This document shows, in pieces, positions 17,451 through 26,518 of a stretch of 64,000 nucleotides of DNA. A model generated the notes under the pieces. It saw only the letters and a list, made by a program, of their open reading frames with translations. It was not told the DNA's origin and did no database searches. The DNA comes from Bacillus sp. FJAT-49736 (lineage in GTDB: Bacteria > Bacillota > Bacilli > Bacillales > Bacillaceae_C): positions 1,692,960-1,756,959 of the forward strand of contig NZ_JAGYPI010000001.1 of the NCBI RefSeq assembly GCF_018343615.1. Reading direction: 5' to 3'. Position 1 is the stretch's first letter, and every line of letters begins with the position of its first letter. Both the position numbers and the translations under genes were made by a program.

Positions 17451-19537
17451 TCATTATTTGCAAGATTGTATTTTTCTAACTTATAGTATAAATTCCGAAC
17501 AGAAATTCCTAATTGCTTGGCGGTAGCAGTCTTGTTTCCATTATTGTTTTCTAATGATTCTTTTATAACTCTTCGTTCAAAATTTTCCACCATACTAGTC
17601 AAATCTTTATTATGTATTTCTAAATGAGTGGGACTAACGCTTGACTCTTTATTTTGTGTTAAAAAATTTAAATGCTTTACATCGATGCTTGTCTCACTAT
17701 AATCCATGAAAATAATTGCTCGTCCAAGGATATTCTCCAATTCCCGCACATTTCCCGGCCAATCATACTCCATTAAAACATTCAACGCTCTAGGTGTCAC
17801 TCCTTCCACATTTCTGCCATAATCACGATTAATTTTTTGAATTAATCTTTCACATAAAAAAGGGATTTCCTTCTTTCTATTTCTTAAAGGCGGGATTTGA
17901 ATTGGCATACGGCTTAATCGATAATAAAGATCCTCTCGAAAGGAACCACTGCCAATAGCTTTTTCAAGATTAACATGAGTTGCAGCAATCACTCTAACAT
18001 TAATTGGAACAGGTTTCGTCCCCCCTACTCGAATTATCTCATTTTCTTGAAGAACACGTAATAATTTTGCTTGCGTATTAATACTGAGCTCCCCGATTTC
18101 GTCCAGGAATATACTTCCATTATTTGCCTCTTCGAACAAACCTTTCTTTCCACCTCTTTTTGCTCCAGAAAAAGCTCCTTCTTCGTATCCAAACAATTCA
18201 CTTTCTAACAAGGATTCCGATATTGCTGCACAATTTACTCGAATAAACTTATTGTATCTTCGATCACTGGCATTATGTATTGCATGGGCAAACAGTTCTT
18301 TTCCAGTACCAGATTCACCTCTTAAAAGAATGGTAACAGGTGTCTTTGCGGCAAGTTTTGCCTGTTCCACCGAAATATTCATTTCTTCTGAATGACTAAT
18401 AATATCCGCAAAAGTATACTTAGCTTCCAGGGTTCGAATGATTTGTCTGGCAATATGAAGCTCTTTCGTTAAAGACTGAATTTCTGTAACATCGTGAATA
18501 ACCCCTACACTGCCTTTTAGCTTCCCATTTACAATAATAGGAGCAACATTTACGATTACTTCTTTTTTCATTGGACCTACACGCATCTTAACGCCACGGA
18601 CTGGTCTTCTAGTTTGAAGGACTTTAAAATGCATACTCTCTCCTTCAGAAATATCTGCAGTAGCAGGTTGGCCAATTACTTTTTCTTCAGAAAGTCCCGT
18701 TATTCGTGTATATGCTGGATTAATCAATATTCCCCTGCCGTGTTCATCCACAACCGAAATAGCATCATCACTGGATTGAATAATCGCCTCCAGCATCGTT
18801 TGTATTTCCTTCAAATTTGTAATTTCTTCCGCTAAAGAAACGACTTCTGAAACATCCTTAAAAACAGCAATCGCCCCAATGACCTCGTTTTCATCATTAA
18901 TCATCGGAATTCGTGTAGTAATAATTTTTGTGCCGTTTTTTAAAACCGTTTCTTGGTTAACCTCTACTCTTCTCGTTTGAATGACCCTTAATAATTGACT
19001 GTTTGGAATTATCTCCAGTATATTGCTTCCAACTGCGTGCGAAATTGGTGATTCTGTCATTCGTTCGGCGCTTCGGTTAAAGAAGATGATAGTTCCTTCA
19101 TTATTGATCACTACCATCGCTTCATCCGTAGAATTCAATATCAATTGATGCTTATAGGTTTCTTCCTTTAGCTGCTTAATTAGATCCTCTTTTTCGTCTA
19201 ATAATTTTGCAATCAAAAAAGCTATACTACCTGGTATAAGAATGGTTTCTTTGCGACAATTTTCAAGTATCTCCCTATATACTCTCTCATCTCCGGTTAC
19301 TTCTACAATGAGATCTATGGAATTATGGAGAAAATCTCTCCAGTCCTTTCCAAAATCAATTCCATTTTCTTTTGCAAATTGTATACCAGTGGCATCCTCA
19401 TTCGGATCTGTCACTGCAATAACCTTAAATACATTGCTATTTTTAAATATTTTTAAGATGGCTGTGCCACCCTTTCCCCCGCCTACTACTAAAACGTTTT
19501 GCAATTTTTTTCCTCCTGAAATTGCAATATTTTTCAT
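17441..19537 (-). CDS. bkdR: Sigma-54-dependent transcriptional activator BkdR
   Basis: A 698-residue enhancer-binding protein that activates the bkd operon with SigL. Order of domains: N-terminal Rossmann-like sensor part (VVGGGKGGTAIL, residues 15-90), two PAS domains (about 120-230 and 240-350), AAA+ domain (about 370-605) with Walker A GESGTGKE and Walker B IFLDEIGEL, and a Fis-type helix-turn-helix at the C-terminus (TATAKQLGISVRNLYYKLEK). The sigma-54 contact loop reads GAFSGA instead of the usual GAFTGA. The start is an ATG preceded by GGAGG. Confidence 0.95.
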   Translation of the reverse strand: MKNIAISGGKKLQNVLVVGGGKGGTAILKIFKNSNVFKVIAVTDPNEDATGIQFAKENGIDFGKDWRDFLHNSIDLIVEVTGDERVYREILENCRKETILIPGSIAFLIAKLLDEKEDLIKQLKEETYKHQLILNSTDEAMVVINNEGTIIFFNRSAERMTESPISHAVGSNILEIIPNSQLLRVIQTRRVEVNQETVLKNGTKIITTRIPMINDENEVIGAIAVFKDVSEVVSLAEEITNLKEIQTMLEAIIQSSDDAISVVDEHGRGILINPAYTRITGLSEEKVIGQPATADISEGESMHFKVLQTRRPVRGVKMRVGPMKKEVIVNVAPIIVNGKLKGSVGVIHDVTEIQSLTKELHIARQIIRTLEAKYTFADIISHSEEMNISVEQAKLAAKTPVTILLRGESGTGKELFAHAIHNASDRRYNKFIRVNCAAISESLLESELFGYEEGAFSGAKRGGKKGLFEEANNGSIFLDEIGELSINTQAKLLRVLQENEIIRVGGTKPVPINVRVIAATHVNLEKAIGSGSFREDLYYRLSRMPIQIPPLRNRKKEIPFLCERLIQKINRDYGRNVEGVTPRALNVLMEYDWPGNVRELENILGRAIIFMDYSETSIDVKHLNFLTQNKESSVSPTHLEIHNKDLTSMVENFERRVIKESLENNNGNKTATAKQLGISVRNLYYKLEKYNLANNDVQ

Positions 19538-19565
19538 ACTTTTATTGTAGGGAAAAAGTGTTCAC

Positions 19566-19593
19566 TTGACAAATTTATTGTGTGTTATATGAT
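19566..19593 (+). promoter_or_regulatory. Sigma-A promoter for yqzF
   Basis: TTGACA at 19566-19571 and TATGAT at 19588-19593 are separated by 16 bases and lie 33 bases before the yqzF ATG. This is among the best vegetative promoter matches in the window. Confidence 0.7.
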
Positions 19594-19626
19594 TTTCTTA
19601 GTCAGAAATATAAGGAGTTTTTATAA

Positions 19627-19866
19627 ATGATTCGATTAATTGCACTTCTCATTTTACTCATACCTGGCGCTTTGGCCGCATACGGAATAAAATTAATGAG
19701 AGATATGCTATTTGGGATATTACAGCCGCCATTTCCATATTTATGGCTACAATTTTTAGTGGGATTTATATTATTTATCGCTGGACTCGGCTTTGTTGCA
19801 GGCTTTATTTTTTATCGTGACCGTAAACGAAACAAAGTGCAAAACCGTTTTAGCAATAGAGTGTGA
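19627..19866 (+). CDS. yqzF: DUF2627 family membrane protein YqzF
   Basis: A 79-residue protein with two predicted membrane helices (residues about 2-24 and 36-62) and a basic cytosolic tail (YRDRKRNKVQNR). It matches the DUF2627/YqzF family in size and in its location beside bkdR; the function is unknown. GGAGT sits a short distance before the ATG, and a terminator follows directly. It is a single-gene unit divergent from bkdR and convergent with the phosphodiesterase gene. Confidence 0.85.
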   Translation: MIRLIALLILLIPGALAAYGIKLMRDMLFGILQPPFPYLWLQFLVGFILFIAGLGFVAGFIFYRDRKRNKVQNRFSNRV

Positions 19867-19878
19867 ATATATTAGAAT

Positions 19879-19908
19879 AAAAAATCTGCGTATGCAGATT
19901 TTTTATTT
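19879..19908. terminator. Convergent terminator between yqzF and the phosphodiesterase gene
   Basis: The stem AAAAAATCTGC/GCAGATTTTTT with loop GTAT and T-runs on both sides serves both converging genes. The right part overlaps the last codons of the minus-strand gene. Confidence 0.8.
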
Positions 19909-20649
19909 TTTCATTTTAATCGCGTCTCTCCATTCAACGGCCTCTTTCGGAAAATCCGTTATGATAGCAGAACAGGATAAATTTAATAATCTTTTTATAT
20001 CTTTTTCTTTATTCACTGTATATGGTCGAACTTGAATACCATATTCCATCGCTGAGGTAATAATATCATCCGGAGCAATTTTATAATTCGGATGAATTCC
20101 TTTTGCATGAATGGAAGAAGCATAAATCCAAGGCATGAATAAGCCGTCTGAATAGAGTGGGGCAATTTCAATTTCAGGTGCTAAACGATAGCAATGTATA
20201 ATGGAATAATGATTAAAAGAAGATATGATAATTCGTTTCTCATAACGATACTCGCGAATTAATTGGATCACCTTTTCTTCAATAAGTGGATATTCAATTT
20301 TGCCTGTCTTTAATTCAATATTGCATAGTAAGGAATTGCCCCTCATCCAATCAAATACTTCCCTTAAAGATGGGATATGGGGGGATTTAAAAAATGTTTT
20401 TAGAGATTTGGATAGATATGAAGCATTAAATTTCTGCAGCTCTTTTAGGGAAAAATCTTTTACAAAGCCTTTGCCATTAGTTGTTCGGTTAATTGTCTCG
20501 TCATGAATGACGACGATTTCTCCGTCCCTTGATAATTGTACATCCAGTTCAATGCCGTCTGCTCCACTTTTTTCAGCCGCAATAAATGCATCCATCGTAT
20601 TTTCCGGGTATGTACCAGCTGCACCACGGTGAGCAAATATAAGGGTCAT
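19903..20649 (-). CDS. yqiK: Glycerophosphodiester phosphodiesterase (YqiK)
   Basis: A 248-residue TIM-barrel GDPD enzyme that splits glycerophosphodiesters to glycerol 3-phosphate and an alcohol. The family opening is visible: FAHRGAAGTYPENTMDAF, then the metal ligands in GIELDVQLSRDGEIVVIHD and the first His pair HRG...HD. No signal peptide is seen, so it is likely cytosolic. Length is normal for this short bacterial class. It stands alone between yqzF and spo0A. Confidence 0.92.
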   Translation of the reverse strand: MTLIFAHRGAAGTYPENTMDAFIAAEKSGADGIELDVQLSRDGEIVVIHDETINRTTNGKGFVKDFSLKELQKFNASYLSKSLKTFFKSPHIPSLREVFDWMRGNSLLCNIELKTGKIEYPLIEEKVIQLIREYRYEKRIIISSFNHYSIIHCYRLAPEIEIAPLYSDGLFMPWIYASSIHAKGIHPNYKIAPDDIITSAMEYGIQVRPYTVNKEKDIKRLLNLSCSAIITDFPKEAVEWRDAIKMKK

Positions 20650-20786
20650 GCCTTCACGTCCTTTAACGATGTTGTTATCAGATAATAATTAATTAATTAA
20701 AGTTGAACTTATAGATAATGTACATTTGGATAAACAAATCCTTTATTTCATTTTATGCTACTTTAAGAAATAAGAAAATACAGAAA

Positions 20787-20820
20787 AACAGACTCATTAA
20801 TCTCCATGAGTCTGTTTTTT
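20787..20820. terminator. Terminator downstream of spo0A
   Basis: AACAGACTCA (20787-20796) pairs with TGAGTCTGTT (20807-20816). A T-run follows on the plus side, and T-rich bases follow on the minus side, where it ends spo0A transcription. Confidence 0.75.
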
Positions 20821-20849
20821 CTTAAAATAATTATTTAGCGTTTCATTTA

Positions 20850-21635
20850 TTAACTTGCTTTATGCTCCAAACGAAGTTTATCAGCAACCATAGCAATGAA
20901 TTCCGAGTTTGTTGGTTTGGCTTTGGACATGCTGACAGTATATCCAAATAAAGAAGAAATAGAATCAATATTTCCACGACTCCATGCAACCTCAATAGCA
21001 TGACGAATTGCCCTTTCAACACGACTAGCAGTGGTATTGTATTTCTTTGCAATATCCGGATATAGAACTTTTGTTATAGATCCTAATAGCTCAATGTCAT
21101 TGTAGACCATGGAGATGGCTTCTCTTAAGTATAAATATCCCTTTATATGTGCAGGAACTCCAATTTCATGAATAATACTAGTAATACTCGCATCTAAATT
21201 TTTTGTCTTGGACTCGCCTTGAGTTCTTAAAGTGGCTGATCTTTTTATTATGGAGCTTCCTTTGCCGCTAACCTGGCGTATTTGGCTTGCTAGGTTTTCC
21301 ATATCAAACGGCTTTAGAATAAAATAGGAAGCACCTAACTCAACAGCTTTCTTCGTAACGTCCTCTTGACCAAAAGCAGTTAGCATAATAACATTTGGCA
21401 TCGCAGACAGATTAAGTTCCTTTAATTTTTCTAAAACACCAAGACCATCTAAATGAGGCATGATAATGTCCAGTATAAGTACATCTGGCGCAGCCTCCTC
21501 GATTAATTCCAGGCATTCCGATCCATTATATGCTGCTCCAGCTATTTCCATATCATCTTGAGATGAAATAAATTCCTCTAATAATGAAACTAATTCACGA
21601 TTATCGTCTACAACAAAAACTTTAATTTTCTTCAC
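20850..21635 (-). CDS. spo0A: Sporulation master regulator Spo0A
   Basis: A 261-residue response regulator. The receiver domain (1-120) has the acidic pair D10/D11, the phosphorylated aspartate D56 in [12 protein letters not shown], and the lysine in ILKPFD. After a linker, the C-terminal DNA-binding domain (about 145-261) holds the Spo0A signature ending in [15 protein letters not shown]. The start is GTG behind GAGGAGG. A cluster of 0A-box-like sites lies upstream, pointing to autoregulation. The spoIVB-spo0A gene order is the classic one. Confidence 0.97.
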   Translation of the reverse strand: MKKIKVFVVDDNRELVSLLEEFISSQDDMEIAGAAYNGSECLELIEEAAPDVLILDIIMPHLDGLGVLEKLKELNLSAMPNVIMLTAFGQEDVTKKAVELGASYFILKPFDMENLASQIRQVSGKGSSIIKRSATLRTQGESKTKNLDASITSIIHEIGVPAHIKGYLYLREAISMVYNDIELLGSITKVLYPDIAKKYNTTASRVERAIRHAIEVAWSRGNIDSISSLFGYTVSMSKAKPTNSEFIAMVADKLRLEHKAS

Positions 21636-21686
21636 AAGCAGTTTCCTCCTCAGTTATATCCCTAACAATTTTGTACTATAAACACT

Positions 21687-21813
21687 TTCGACAATTCCAT
21701 TTAAAATCCTTCTATTTAATGAAATTTTCCCAAAAAAATAAGTTTTTCTTTATTTTTCTCCCATTTCCTCTTCATTTCGACTGTTTTCGATACATATTAC
21801 TGCTTTTGTCGAA
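21687..21813. promoter_or_regulatory. Cluster of 0A boxes upstream of spo0A
   Basis: Two exact TGTCGAA boxes are present: 21687-21693 (minus orientation) and 21807-21813 (plus orientation). Between them are two near matches (TTTCGACT around 21776 and TTTCGATA around 21785). Spo0A is known to control its own gene through such boxes in B. subtilis; the same is inferred here. Confidence 0.5.
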
Positions 21814-21850
21814 AAATCTTTATTTAATCATACCATATTTTTTGCAACAG

Positions 21851-21892
21851 AAAAAGCAAGCTGAAGAGGATTACTCTTTCAGCTTGCTTTTT
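21851..21892. terminator. Terminator at the end of spoIVB
   Basis: Fifteen-base arms AAAAAGCAAGCTGAA (21851-21865) and 21878-21892 surround a 12-base loop, with T-runs on both sides. The hairpin includes the last codons of spoIVB. Confidence 0.8.
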
Positions 21893-23165
21893 CTTTATCA
21901 TCATAAATGTTAATACCAGCCTTATTTAACATCCATTCGATATGAACTCCATATCCGGATGTTGGATCGTTTACAAATACATGTGTTACAGCACCAATTA
22001 CTTTTCCATTTTGAATGATAGGACTTCCGCTCATTCCCTGTACAATTCCTCCTGTTTTTTCAAGGAGTCTTGGATCGGTCACCTTAATAATCATCCCTTT
22101 GGTGGCAGGAAATTTTTGAGGTATAGTACTTACCACTTCTATGTCAAACGCTTCCACTTTGTCTCCATCAACAACTGTTAATATTTTTGCTGGCCCTTCT
22201 TTTACTTGATCTGATAAAGCAATTGGTAACGGTTTATCATATTTTCCGTTCTTTATCATTTTGTGTAAATTCCCAAATATCCCAAATGGACTGTTTTGCT
22301 TAATATCACCGATTACTTCACGATCTGCTGAAAAACGAGCAAGTTTTTCTCCCGGATTTCCGTTGCTTCCCTTTTCAATGGAAGTAACCGTTGATCTTAC
22401 AATTTGGCCGTTTTCAACTACGATAGGCTTTTTGGTATCCATATCAGATATGACATGACCTAACGCTCCGTATTTTTTTGATTTAGGATCAATGAACGTC
22501 ATCGTTCCAATTCCCGCGGCTGAATCCCTTATATACAACCCTAGTTTATATATATTTTCTGATTCATCTTTCTTGGGCTGAATTTGAGTATTAAATTTAC
22601 CGGAATCACGTTGAATGGTAACTTTTAAAGCGTTCCCACTTTCCCCTGCCTCCTGTACAAAAGGAGCTACATCAGACATTTTTTCAATTGTATGTCCATT
22701 TAATTTTGTAATGATGTCCCCAACTTTAATCCCAGCTTGATCACCAGGTGAAACCTTTCCATTTTTCGTTTCAACTAAATGATGTCCTACAACGAGCACA
22801 CCTTTTGAATTTAATTTCACACCAATGGATTGTCCACCTGGAATGATCCGAAAGTTTTTTAGTACATTCACATCTACTCTTTTTATTGGTAATCCTGCTA
22901 GTTCGAGAAATATTTCTTCATGCCCAGCCTTTTTTCCTGTAATAGCAAGTGAATGTTTTTGCTCCTGTACATTCACATTTTTAACCGATTGGTTTACGCT
23001 TGCTGATACCTCGGCTGCTTTTGCAAAATTTATTTGATCACCTTGAAAGATCGTGATACTTTTTGGTATGTGGAGATAGTCTTGAAAAGGTTTAGAAAAC
23101 CCGATTAAACATAGTGAAACAAGGAGAAATCCACCTAACAATTTTCTAAGAAGTTCCCATTTCAA
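21879..23165 (-). CDS. spoIVB: SpoIVB intramembrane-signalling serine peptidase
   Basis: A 428-residue forespore peptidase that cuts SpoIVFA and so triggers sigma-K activation. It has an N-terminal membrane anchor (about 10-28), a PDZ domain (about 110-200; [11 protein letters not shown] ... [14 protein letters not shown]) and the S55 peptidase domain with catalytic His in [10 protein letters not shown] and Ser in [13 protein letters not shown]. The TTG at 23165 is chosen because GAGGAG is eight to nine bases before it, but only two before the in-frame GTG at 23174. It lies between recN and spo0A as in other Bacillus. Confidence 0.95.
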   Translation of the reverse strand: MKWELLRKLLGGFLLVSLCLIGFSKPFQDYLHIPKSITIFQGDQINFAKAAEVSASVNQSVKNVNVQEQKHSLAITGKKAGHEEIFLELAGLPIKRVDVNVLKNFRIIPGGQSIGVKLNSKGVLVVGHHLVETKNGKVSPGDQAGIKVGDIITKLNGHTIEKMSDVAPFVQEAGESGNALKVTIQRDSGKFNTQIQPKKDESENIYKLGLYIRDSAAGIGTMTFIDPKSKKYGALGHVISDMDTKKPIVVENGQIVRSTVTSIEKGSNGNPGEKLARFSADREVIGDIKQNSPFGIFGNLHKMIKNGKYDKPLPIALSDQVKEGPAKILTVVDGDKVEAFDIEVVSTIPQKFPATKGMIIKVTDPRLLEKTGGIVQGMSGSPIIQNGKVIGAVTHVFVNDPTSGYGVHIEWMLNKAGINIYDDKEKAS

Positions 23166-23295
23166 ACTTTTCACTCTCCTCGCTTCTAGTCCACACTTAT
23201 CTGTTTTGGTTTTATAGCGGAAAATAGCTTTCTCTGTTTATTAGCTACAGTTTTAATTTAGCCTTGAAACGCTCGAAATATAACAAGAGGTTATG

Positions 23296-23326
23296 AAAAA
23301 AAGCTACCCATTATGGATAGCTTTTC
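23296..23326 (-). terminator. Terminator of recN
   Basis: AAAGCTA (23300-23306) pairs with TAGCTTT (23318-23324) with additional CC/GG pairing in the loop. A run of T follows on the minus strand, right after the recN stop. Confidence 0.75.
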
Positions 23327-25034
23327 AAGTACTTTTAATTGTATAAGCTAATTCAATTAATTCTTGGGCGTGCTGTTTTGTGAGATCCGTTATTTCTACC
23401 CCTGATATCATTCTGCCGATTTCAATAATTTTTTCCTCATGTGATAAATGCTTGACATTTGTTCTTGTTCTGCCATCCACCATTTCCTTCATAATAAAAA
23501 GGTGTGTGTCAGCCATAGCCGCAACTTGTGGAAGATGGGATATACAAAATACTTGTGAATTAGCGGAGATTTGATGAATCTTTTCAGCAATTGCCTGTGC
23601 AACCCGTCCACTAACCCCAGTATCTACTTCATCAAATATAATGGATGTTATTCCCTGATGCTTAGAGAAAATTGTCTTTAATGCTAACATCATCCTTGAA
23701 AGCTCTCCGCCGGAAGCTACTTTAGCAAGCGGTTTTAAAGGTTCACCAGGATTGGTGGATATATAAAACTCAACGATATCTAAGCCATCTCTTCTGAAAG
23801 GTATTTCCTGAACATCCAGAAACTTATCAGCACTTTGGTGGAATTTCACTTCAAATACAGTCTTATCCATATAAAGTTGTTTTAATTCATTTGAAATGGC
23901 ATCTTTCAGTTTCTTCGCCCACTTTTGTCGCAAATCACTCAGCTGCTTACCTTCTAAAAACAAATCCTTTTTTAATGCAGTAAGCTTCTTTTGCAATTGA
24001 TCAATATGGCTTTCACGATTCGTAATTGTTTCAATTTCTTCTTCAATTTTAGCACTATACTCTAATATTCCCTCTATCGATTGTCCGTATTTACGCTTTA
24101 ATTGATTAATTTCATTCAAACGATTTTCTATATCGTTTAATTTTTCTGGCTGAAATTCTAATTGGTCCAATTCATCGCTGATGCTTCTTGTTACATCTTC
24201 CAATATGTAAAAGCAATTGGAAATGGACTCGTGTATAGGCTCATATTCTTTATTAAGCTCTGCTGCAGTTTCCATTTGATTCATAAGTAAAGAGATCCAA
24301 TCAAGACCGCGATGTTCTCCTTGCAGAGCATCAAAGCTTGTTTTTAAAGCATCGAATAGCCTTTCATAATTCATCAGCTTTCTTTTTTCTTCCATTAGCT
24401 CCTCGTCTTCCGATAACTGGAGGTTAGCGTTTTGTATTTCTTTTAATTGAAATTGGATTAAGTCTAATCGATGAGCCATTTGTTGTTCATTTTCACTAAG
24501 TTTTTTCAATCGGCCTAATGTTTGTTCGTATTCTTTATAAATGTCATTGTAATTTTGCATTGCCTTTTCAATATCTGTTTTCCCATATTGATCAAGCAAT
24601 TGTAAATGCAATGATTCATTCATCAATTCTTGGTGCTCATGCTGACCATGAATATCCACTAATGTACTGCCTATTTCTCTTAAAACAGAAATAGTAACAA
24701 GCTTACCATTAATTCGGCAAACATTTTTTCCGTTCATGTAAATATCTCTTTGAAGCACAATCATATCGTCTTCAATTTCAATTCCAAATTCATTTGCACG
24801 TTCTATACATGGGTGTTCATTATGTATGGAGAATAGCCCTTCAATTTCCGCTTTTTTTTCTCCATGCCGAACAAACTCAACTGAGCCTCTCCCACCAACT
24901 AATAAATGAATAGCGTCAATAATGATGGATTTACCTGCACCAGTTTCACCAGTTAAGGCAGTTAATCCTTTATCAAATGAGAGATATATTTCATCAATTA
25001 TTGCAAAGTTTTTTATGGTTAATTCTTGTAACAA
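23325..25034 (-). CDS. recN: DNA repair protein RecN
   Basis: A 569-residue SMC-like ATPase that gathers broken DNA ends in double-strand-break repair. Walker A is GETGAGKSIIIDA near residue 30; two long coiled-coil arms fill about 150-390; the signature VASGGELSRMMLALK and Walker B IIFDEVDTGVSG are in the C-terminal part. The TTG start has AGAGGTG eight bases upstream. It forms an argR-recN pair with only 60 bp between them, the classic arrangement. Confidence 0.96.
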   Translation of the reverse strand: MLQELTIKNFAIIDEIYLSFDKGLTALTGETGAGKSIIIDAIHLLVGGRGSVEFVRHGEKKAEIEGLFSIHNEHPCIERANEFGIEIEDDMIVLQRDIYMNGKNVCRINGKLVTISVLREIGSTLVDIHGQHEHQELMNESLHLQLLDQYGKTDIEKAMQNYNDIYKEYEQTLGRLKKLSENEQQMAHRLDLIQFQLKEIQNANLQLSEDEELMEEKRKLMNYERLFDALKTSFDALQGEHRGLDWISLLMNQMETAAELNKEYEPIHESISNCFYILEDVTRSISDELDQLEFQPEKLNDIENRLNEINQLKRKYGQSIEGILEYSAKIEEEIETITNRESHIDQLQKKLTALKKDLFLEGKQLSDLRQKWAKKLKDAISNELKQLYMDKTVFEVKFHQSADKFLDVQEIPFRRDGLDIVEFYISTNPGEPLKPLAKVASGGELSRMMLALKTIFSKHQGITSIIFDEVDTGVSGRVAQAIAEKIHQISANSQVFCISHLPQVAAMADTHLFIMKEMVDGRTRTNVKHLSHEEKIIEIGRMISGVEITDLTKQHAQELIELAYTIKST

Positions 25035-25094
25035 GGCAAATTCACCTCTGGTATTTTATTAGAGGACATCCTATAATTTAAATAATGCGCCGGA

Positions 25095-25544
25095 TTAAAC
25101 CATTTCTAATATTTTTTCGGAAATTAGTTTCGATTTCTCTTCGTCTCTGCAAATAATAAGACATGTATCATCACCGCAAAGAGTTCCGACAATTTCTTCC
25201 CAATCCAGGATATCAATTAATGCGCCAATAGAATGGGCATTGCCTGGCAAGGTTTTTAATACAATTAAATAACCAGCCCGATCAATGCTTATAAAAGAAT
25301 CTGTTAAATTTCTTTTTAATTTTTGCAAGGGATTAAATTTTAAATCAGCAGGCAAGCTATATTTATAACGACCATCATTTAATGGAGTTTTCACTAAATG
25401 AAGCTCCTTTATATCACGTGAAATCGTAGCTTGTGTTACATTAAACCCAGCATTTTTTAAGCGGTCCACTAATTCATCTTGGGTTTCAATATCATATGTG
25501 GTTATTAATTCTCTTATTTTTATTAGACGTTGACCCTTACTCAC
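25095..25544 (-). CDS. argR: Arginine repressor ArgR/AhrC
   Basis: A 149-residue hexameric regulator of arginine biosynthesis and breakdown. The N-terminal winged helix (1-70) includes [28 protein letters not shown] with its helix-turn-helix. The C-terminal oligomerisation and arginine-binding domain has the [14 protein letters not shown] motif with the ligand-binding Asp pair. The start is GTG with GAGGTGG upstream. Confidence 0.95.
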   Translation of the reverse strand: MSKGQRLIKIRELITTYDIETQDELVDRLKNAGFNVTQATISRDIKELHLVKTPLNDGRYKYSLPADLKFNPLQKLKRNLTDSFISIDRAGYLIVLKTLPGNAHSIGALIDILDWEEIVGTLCGDDTCLIICRDEEKSKLISEKILEMV

Positions 25545-25676
25545 CTAAAACCACCTCATACAAAAACATATATTATTTCTCTATTTAATCATCATGTTAG
25601 CTTATTTTAATTTAATTGTACACAGAAAAGAAATCCTAAGCGGATTATGATGGAGGTAGACAGAAAAAAGAAGCAA

Positions 25677-26516
25677 TCAGTGAGATGCTCCTTTTGATAA
25701 TTCCATATGTGCTTCTTCCACAAGATCCTTTATATTTACCGGAATGAAGTTTTGCCCATTTTCCTGGCCTTCCCCGCACCATTTTAAATGGATTAAAAAT
25801 TCAATATTCCCTTCACCGCCTGTTATAGGCGAATAAGAGATGTTTTCAGCGTTATATCCTTGCTCTAATGCTAAATTAATGATTTTTTCTAGCACTTGTT
25901 CATGCACTTTTTTATCCCGTACAATCCCTTTTTTCCCTACTTGTTCTTTACCGGCTTCAAATTGCGGTTTAATCAGGGCAATTACATCACTATTTGGAAC
26001 TAATAGTGTTCGTAAAACAGGTAGAATCAATGACAGTGAAATAAAGGAAACATCAATGGACGCAAAATTGGGCATTTCACGTGAAAGGTCTGCAGGAGTT
26101 ACATATCTAAAATTTGTTCTTTCCATCACGACCACTCGATCATCTTGCCGTAATTTCCAAGCAAGCTGATTGTATCCCACATCTAATGCATAAGACATTT
26201 TTGCCCCGTTCTGCAAAGCACAGTCGGTAAATCCTCCTGTAGAAGCACCGATATCCAATAAAATTTTATTTTGGATATTTACATCAAAAACCTTAAGAGC
26301 CTTTTCAAGCTTCAATCCACCACGGCTAACATAAGGCAAAACATTTCCTTTAACTACTAATGGTATATCCTCATTTACTTTTTCTCCAGGTTTATCTAAA
26401 CGATTTTCATTAGAAAAAACGAGGCCGGCCATTATTGCCCGCTTCGCTTTTTCTCTCGTTTCAATAAGACCTCTTTCTACAAGAAGCATATCTAGTCGTT
26501 GTTTTTTTATCTTCAT
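25677..26516 (-). CDS. yqxC: TlyA-family rRNA 2'-O-methyltransferase (YqxC)
   Basis: A 279-residue protein with an N-terminal S4 RNA-binding domain (residues 5-65, RLDMLLVERGLIETREKAKRAI) and a FtsJ-type methyltransferase domain whose SAM motif is LLDIGASTGGFTDCALQNGA. The family 2'-O-methylates ribosomal RNA, and some members are annotated as hemolysins by history. Only two bases separate it from dxs upstream, so they are co-transcribed. Confidence 0.93.
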   Translation of the reverse strand: MKIKKQRLDMLLVERGLIETREKAKRAIMAGLVFSNENRLDKPGEKVNEDIPLVVKGNVLPYVSRGGLKLEKALKVFDVNIQNKILLDIGASTGGFTDCALQNGAKMSYALDVGYNQLAWKLRQDDRVVVMERTNFRYVTPADLSREMPNFASIDVSFISLSLILPVLRTLLVPNSDVIALIKPQFEAGKEQVGKKGIVRDKKVHEQVLEKIINLALEQGYNAENISYSPITGGEGNIEFLIHLKWCGEGQENGQNFIPVNIKDLVEEAHMELSKGASH

Positions 26517-26518
26517 CT

